Made by a program: the position numbers and the translations under genes | Assembly (NCBI RefSeq): GCF_031801495.1 | Contig: NZ_JAOEGC010000001.1 | Span: 682,001 to 746,000, forward strand | DNA: 64,000 bases | Reading direction: 5' to 3' | From: Agrobacterium tumefaciens_K | GTDB taxonomy: Bacteria; Pseudomonadota; Alphaproteobacteria; Rhizobiales; Rhizobiaceae | Shown: in pieces, positions 61,008 through 64,000 of the stretch | How the letters are laid out: each line of letters begins with the position of its first letter | Numbering within the stretch: the stretch's first letter is position 1 | Notes under the pieces: model-generated | Databases searched by the model: none | What the model saw: the letters and a program-made list of their open reading frames with translations, nothing else | What the model was told of the DNA's origin: nothing

Positions 61008-61970
61008 TTAGGTGCGCTTCCGTGCAACTGATTGTTTCTTCGCGCGCGTAGCGGCGCTCTTTGTCAGCCGTTCGAGGAAAGCGTTTGTAACAACCGAACT
61101 GCGCCTGCTTCGGCTGACCGCCACACAGATCGGTGCGGAATATTCGAAGACATCAGGCCGGATGCTGACAAGCTCATGGCTGGCGGCATGTTTCGGCAGG
61201 AAACCGAGATAGGCTCCCGCCTGCACCAGTGCCGCGACAGCCTCCGTCTGGAAAACTGTTGGTCCGCGCCGAAACTGCTGTTTGATCTTTAGAAGCTTTT
61301 CTCCTTCGAGATAACCGCGGAATACCAATTCGTGCCGTGTGATCTTTTCGACCGACAGGTCCGGATCGTTCTCTACAGCTTCCATTAACGGGTGGGATGC
61401 CCCCGCGTAAAGCGCAACTTTCTCGTCGTAGAGATCAAAATAGACGAGTTCGTCCAGATGTCGGTACGCCGGGAAGATGCCGAGATGAAAGCTCCCATCC
61501 AGAATGCCGCGCTCGATCGTGCCGGGGGACTCCACGGTCAGATTGATCTCGACACGGGGCGCCAGCTTTCGGAACTCCTGAATTGCGGACAGGACAGGGC
61601 TTTTCACGTCCGAAAAGCTGCAGTCCATGATGGCCAGATTGATGCGGCCGGAAAAATCGTCGTTGATCGCCGCCATGTCCGCCATGAACTGTTCTGCGGC
61701 TGAGAGGAAATTGCGGATCAGCACCAGTGCCTGTTCGCCATGTTGGGTCAGTACGAACCCGCTGCGTCCGCGATAACAGAGCATGTATCCAAGACGCGTT
61801 TCCAGATGGGAGATCTGGCGGGAGATGGTGGAACGGCCGACGCCGAGCTGCCCCTGCGCCGCGGAAAATCCGCCGCAATCGGCAACCGTGCAGAACACGC
61901 GAAAGAGATGCATGTCGGTATCGCTGACGCGCCCAAGCAGTTTCCGGCGTTTGTTGAGCTTTGGTTGCAT
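61008..61970 (-). CDS. LysR-family transcriptional regulator
   Basis: The 320-aa protein has an N-terminal helix-turn-helix (CGGFSAAQGQLGVGRSTISRQISHLETRLGYMLCYRGRSGF) and a LysR effector domain. It is upstream of the amino-acid ABC operon on the same strand and divergent from the flavoprotein gene at 62303, either of which could be its target. A basic tail (TRAKKQSVARKRT) follows the effector domain. Confidence 0.85.
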   Translation of the reverse strand: MQPKLNKRRKLLGRVSDTDMHLFRVFCTVADCGGFSAAQGQLGVGRSTISRQISHLETRLGYMLCYRGRSGFVLTQHGEQALVLIRNFLSAAEQFMADMAAINDDFSGRINLAIMDCSFSDVKSPVLSAIQEFRKLAPRVEINLTVESPGTIERGILDGSFHLGIFPAYRHLDELVYFDLYDEKVALYAGASHPLMEAVENDPDLSVEKITRHELVFRGYLEGEKLLKIKQQFRRGPTVFQTEAVAALVQAGAYLGFLPKHAASHELVSIRPDVFEYSAPICVAVSRSRRSSVVTNAFLERLTKSAATRAKKQSVARKRT

Positions 61971-62302
61971 TGCCTACCTCATGTCCACATTGCAGGTGGA
62001 AGCAACAAATGTGCCTGAAATCCGCGCCGGATGGGATATGGAATCGAAAACCCGGGCAAGCGCTGCTTCTGAGAGTGCGGATCTCGCAAAAATCTCACGA
62101 TGACAAAGACGGTGCGCAATGATGGTGATACCGGTGGACATGATTGTTGCATAATAATGCAAAAAAACTTCCAAGCTTGCATATTTTTGCATCATGGATC
62201 GCCTGCTAGACTGGGATGGAATAGCCAGGGCGGTCGCCCGTTACGGCGATGGCCAGATGCGGCTGCACAGGGCGATATGAGATTTGTCGCAAGGACATGG
62301 AC
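61971..62302. other. Divergent intergenic region between lysR and the flavoprotein gene
   Basis: This 332-base stretch carries no convincing gene. It contains two TTGCAT-centred repeats (62147-62162, 62177-62192) suited to LysR binding and presumably the divergent promoters. Small frames here show no ribosome site or family. Confidence 0.5.
62147..62192. promoter_or_regulatory. Paired TTGCAT repeats, candidate LysR operator
   Basis: TTGCATAATAATGCAA (62147-62162) has 6-bp inverted arms TTGCAT/ATGCAA. A related TTGCATATTTTTGCAT lies at 62177-62192, one dimer length (30 bp) away. Two spaced sites are the usual recognition and activation arrangement for LysR proteins. Confidence 0.5.
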
Positions 62303-63766
62303 ATGATGAAGCAGACAGAAGATCATGCGGAACAAGGCGTTCTTTCCACAGAGGCCATCGAACAGCTGAAGGCGATTGTCGGTCCGGCTGGCTGGAGCAC
62401 GGATCCTGATGTTCTGGACGCTCACACGATTGACTGGCTGCGGCAGTTCCGTGGCGCGACCAAACTGCTTCTGAAACCCGCCACGACCGAAGAGGTCGCC
62501 GCGATTGTCTCACTCTGTGCCACAAAAGGCATAGGAATCGTGCCCCAGGGTGGCAACACCTCGCTCGTGGGCGGTGCTGTTCCGTTCGGCACCGGCAACG
62601 AGATCGTTCTCAGCCTGTCGCGGATGAACAGGATACGCGCCATCGATCCGCTGAACGACACGATGACTGTCGAGGCGGGTTGCATCCTGGCGAACGTCCA
62701 GGCCGCTGCGGAGGCTGCCGAGCGGTTGTTCCCGTTGCGGCTGGCGGCGGAAGGCTCCTGTCAGATCGGCGGGAACATCGCCTCCAATGCCGGCGGAACG
62801 AACGTGCTACGTTACGGCAACATGCGCGATCTCGTTCTCGGGCTTGAGGTGGTCCTGCCGGACGGCCGGATCTGGAAAGGGCTGCGCGCACTTCGCAAGG
62901 ATAATACGGGATACGATCTGAAGCAGCTTTTCATTGGTAGCGAAGGCTCGCTCGGCATCATCACGGCAGCCGTCCTGAAGATGTTCCCACGTCCTTCTTC
63001 GGTGGAAACCGCAATCTGCGCCGTCTCGTCGGTCGAGGCGGCACTGGAATTGCTGGTTCGCTGCAAGGAGCGGACCGGTAATCAGGTCACGGCTTTTGAA
63101 CTGATGCCGCGAACCGGTGTCGAGCTGGTGTTGAAGCATTTTCCGGCGACGCGGTTCCCGCTGGGCGACATTCACGACTGGCAGGTTCTGGTCGAGCTTT
63201 CATCCGGCGATAATGGCTCGGCCTTGCGTGAAACGCTGGAAGATCTTCTGGGTGAGGCCTTCGAAGCCGAGCTGGTGACGGATGCGGCACTCGCCGCATC
63301 GGTGGAGCAAGCCCGTGCCTTCTGGTCGATCCGTGAAGGGCTGGCGGAAGCCGATGTTCTCGAAGGTGCGTCGATCCACGGCGATATAGCGGTTCCGCTG
63401 TCTTCAATCCCCGCGTTCCTTCGTGAGGCGGTCGCGGCGGTCGAGAAGGCCTGTGCAGGCGTTCGCGTGGTTGCCTTCGGACATATGGGCGATGGCAACA
63501 TCCATTTCGGCATCGTCCAGCCGGTAGGCGCCGATGGCCACGCATTCCATGCGCGTGAGGAAGAAATCACCGGCATCGTTCACGATATCGTCCATCGTTT
63601 CAACGGTACGATTTCCGCTGAGCATGGGCTTGGCCGCGTCAAGCGCGATGCGATCCGTCATTATCGGGATGACGTCGAGCATGATCTGATGCTTGTCGTG
63701 AAGAGGTCACTGGACCCGAAAGGCATCATGAATCCTGGAAAATTCATCGGCACCGGGAACGATTGA
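62303..63766 (+). CDS. FAD-binding oxidoreductase, D-2-hydroxyglutarate dehydrogenase/glycolate oxidase GlcD family
   Basis: 487 aa from ATG 62303 with AAGGA upstream (ATG 62297 and 62306 are close alternatives). The PCMH-type FAD domain has IVPQGGNTSLVGGAVP and GSCQIGGNIASNAGGTNVLRYG. The C-terminal cap has HMGDGNIHFGIVQP and EHGLGRVKRDAIRHYR, as in D-2-hydroxyglutarate and D-lactate dehydrogenases. It oxidises a D-2-hydroxy acid. It is divergent from a LysR gene and could serve the 2-hydroxyglutarate made by HglS, but they are 48 kb apart. Confidence 0.85.
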   Translation: MMKQTEDHAEQGVLSTEAIEQLKAIVGPAGWSTDPDVLDAHTIDWLRQFRGATKLLLKPATTEEVAAIVSLCATKGIGIVPQGGNTSLVGGAVPFGTGNEIVLSLSRMNRIRAIDPLNDTMTVEAGCILANVQAAAEAAERLFPLRLAAEGSCQIGGNIASNAGGTNVLRYGNMRDLVLGLEVVLPDGRIWKGLRALRKDNTGYDLKQLFIGSEGSLGIITAAVLKMFPRPSSVETAICAVSSVEAALELLVRCKERTGNQVTAFELMPRTGVELVLKHFPATRFPLGDIHDWQVLVELSSGDNGSALRETLEDLLGEAFEAELVTDAALAASVEQARAFWSIREGLAEADVLEGASIHGDIAVPLSSIPAFLREAVAAVEKACAGVRVVAFGHMGDGNIHFGIVQPVGADGHAFHAREEEITGIVHDIVHRFNGTISAEHGLGRVKRDAIRHYRDDVEHDLMLVVKRSLDPKGIMNPGKFIGTGND

Positions 63767-63779
63767 TGTGGCAGATCCG

Positions 63780-63809
63780 CCCCTCCGGACAACGTGAGGG
63801 GCTGGTTTT
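63780..63809 (+). terminator. Stem-loop between the flavoprotein and ABC-F genes
   Basis: CCCCTC (63780-63785) pairs with GAGGGG (63796-63801), followed by CTGGTTTTC. It is a modest terminator between two convergent genes. Confidence 0.5.
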
Positions 63810-63820
63810 CGTAGCGCTCG

Positions 63821-64000
63821 TCAGCTACGCAGGCCCGGCGCTTCATGGCCGCTGCGCTCGACATATTCCGTATAGCCGCCGCCATATTGCTGAATGCCGT
63901 CCGGTGTCAGTTCCAGAACACGATTGGAAAGTGCGGCGAGGAAATGCCGGTCGTGGGATACGAACAGCATCGTTCCCTCATATTCCGACAGCGCCTTGAT
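63821..64000 (-). CDS. ABC-F family ATPase, C-terminal fragment (cut by window edge)
   Basis: The last 59 codons of a minus-strand gene read IKALSEYEGTMLFVSHDRHF and then VLELTPDGIQQYGGGYTEYVE. This is the H-loop and closing segment of the second ATPase domain of ABC-F translation factors (Uup/EttA/YheS group). The subgroup cannot be told from this part. Confidence 0.8.
   Translation of the reverse strand: MKALSEYEGTMLFVSHDRHFLAALSNRVLELTPDGIQQYGGGYTEYVERSGHEAPGLRS

Noticed and set aside
1..64000. CRISPR arrays, insertion sequences, integrases, tRNA or rRNA genes
   Set aside because: I looked for spaced direct repeats, transposase motifs and cloverleaf-like ends and saw none; the parS copies are too few and irregularly spaced for CRISPR.

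Overview
The window looks like part of a secondary chromosome (chromid) of a Rhizobiaceae bacterium, most likely Agrobacterium or a close Rhizobium relative. The evidence is a complete repABC replication and partition module (46148-49935) with three identical parS palindromes and an antisense RNA. It sits among catabolic operons typical of these soil and plant-associated bacteria. No insertion sequence, integrase, tRNA, rRNA or CRISPR array was seen. One 100-N scaffold gap (31399-31498) interrupts the sequence, and genes are cut at both window edges.

Left part (1-31016). An L-rhamnose locus comes first: a bifunctional aldolase/dehydrogenase on the minus strand, divergent from rhaR-rhaS-T-P-Q-U-K, with a long inverted repeat between them. 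It is followed by soxR with its operator, an L-idonate 5-dehydrogenase gene behind a gluconate-type operator, and a three-gene module for the lower lysine/2-aminoadipate pathway (hglS-type dioxygenase, amaB-type dehydrogenase, aminotransferase). On the minus strand are a histidine-rich ABC system, probably metal-related, and a PhoA-type alkaline phosphatase behind a PHO-box-like site. The glycerol locus glpR-glpD-glpSTPQUV-glpK completes this part.

Middle (31017-45727). After the gap comes a complete histidine utilisation locus: hutC and hutF on the minus strand, divergent from hutI-H-G-U, with a TGTATATACA-type operator between them and a hutD gene downstream. A minus-strand M81 peptidase / PLP enzyme / RidA group looks like a small catabolic operon. 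A COG4529-type FAD protein gene is bracketed by parS sites.

Right part (45728-64000). After repABC come an LtrA membrane protein and an unusual protein fusing a LysR-type winged helix to a TrpD-like phosphoribosyltransferase fold. That gene is divergent from a TonB-dependent receptor behind an Irr-type iron box. A GcvA-like LysR gene is divergent from an arginase-family guanidino hydrolase. A polar amino-acid ABC transporter with a LysR regulator follows, then a D-2-hydroxyglutarate-dehydrogenase-like flavoprotein and the C-terminus of an ABC-F ATPase.

The window is mostly a set of nutrient-specific operons, each with a local regulator or recognisable operator (rhamnose, glycerol, histidine, phosphate, iron, superoxide). 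The least ordinary items are the LysR-TrpD fusion, the histidine-rich ABC permease, the complementary degenerate ATP sites predicted for GlpS/GlpT, and the spaced parS array. All gene names rest on reading translated sequence and motifs; no database search was possible.
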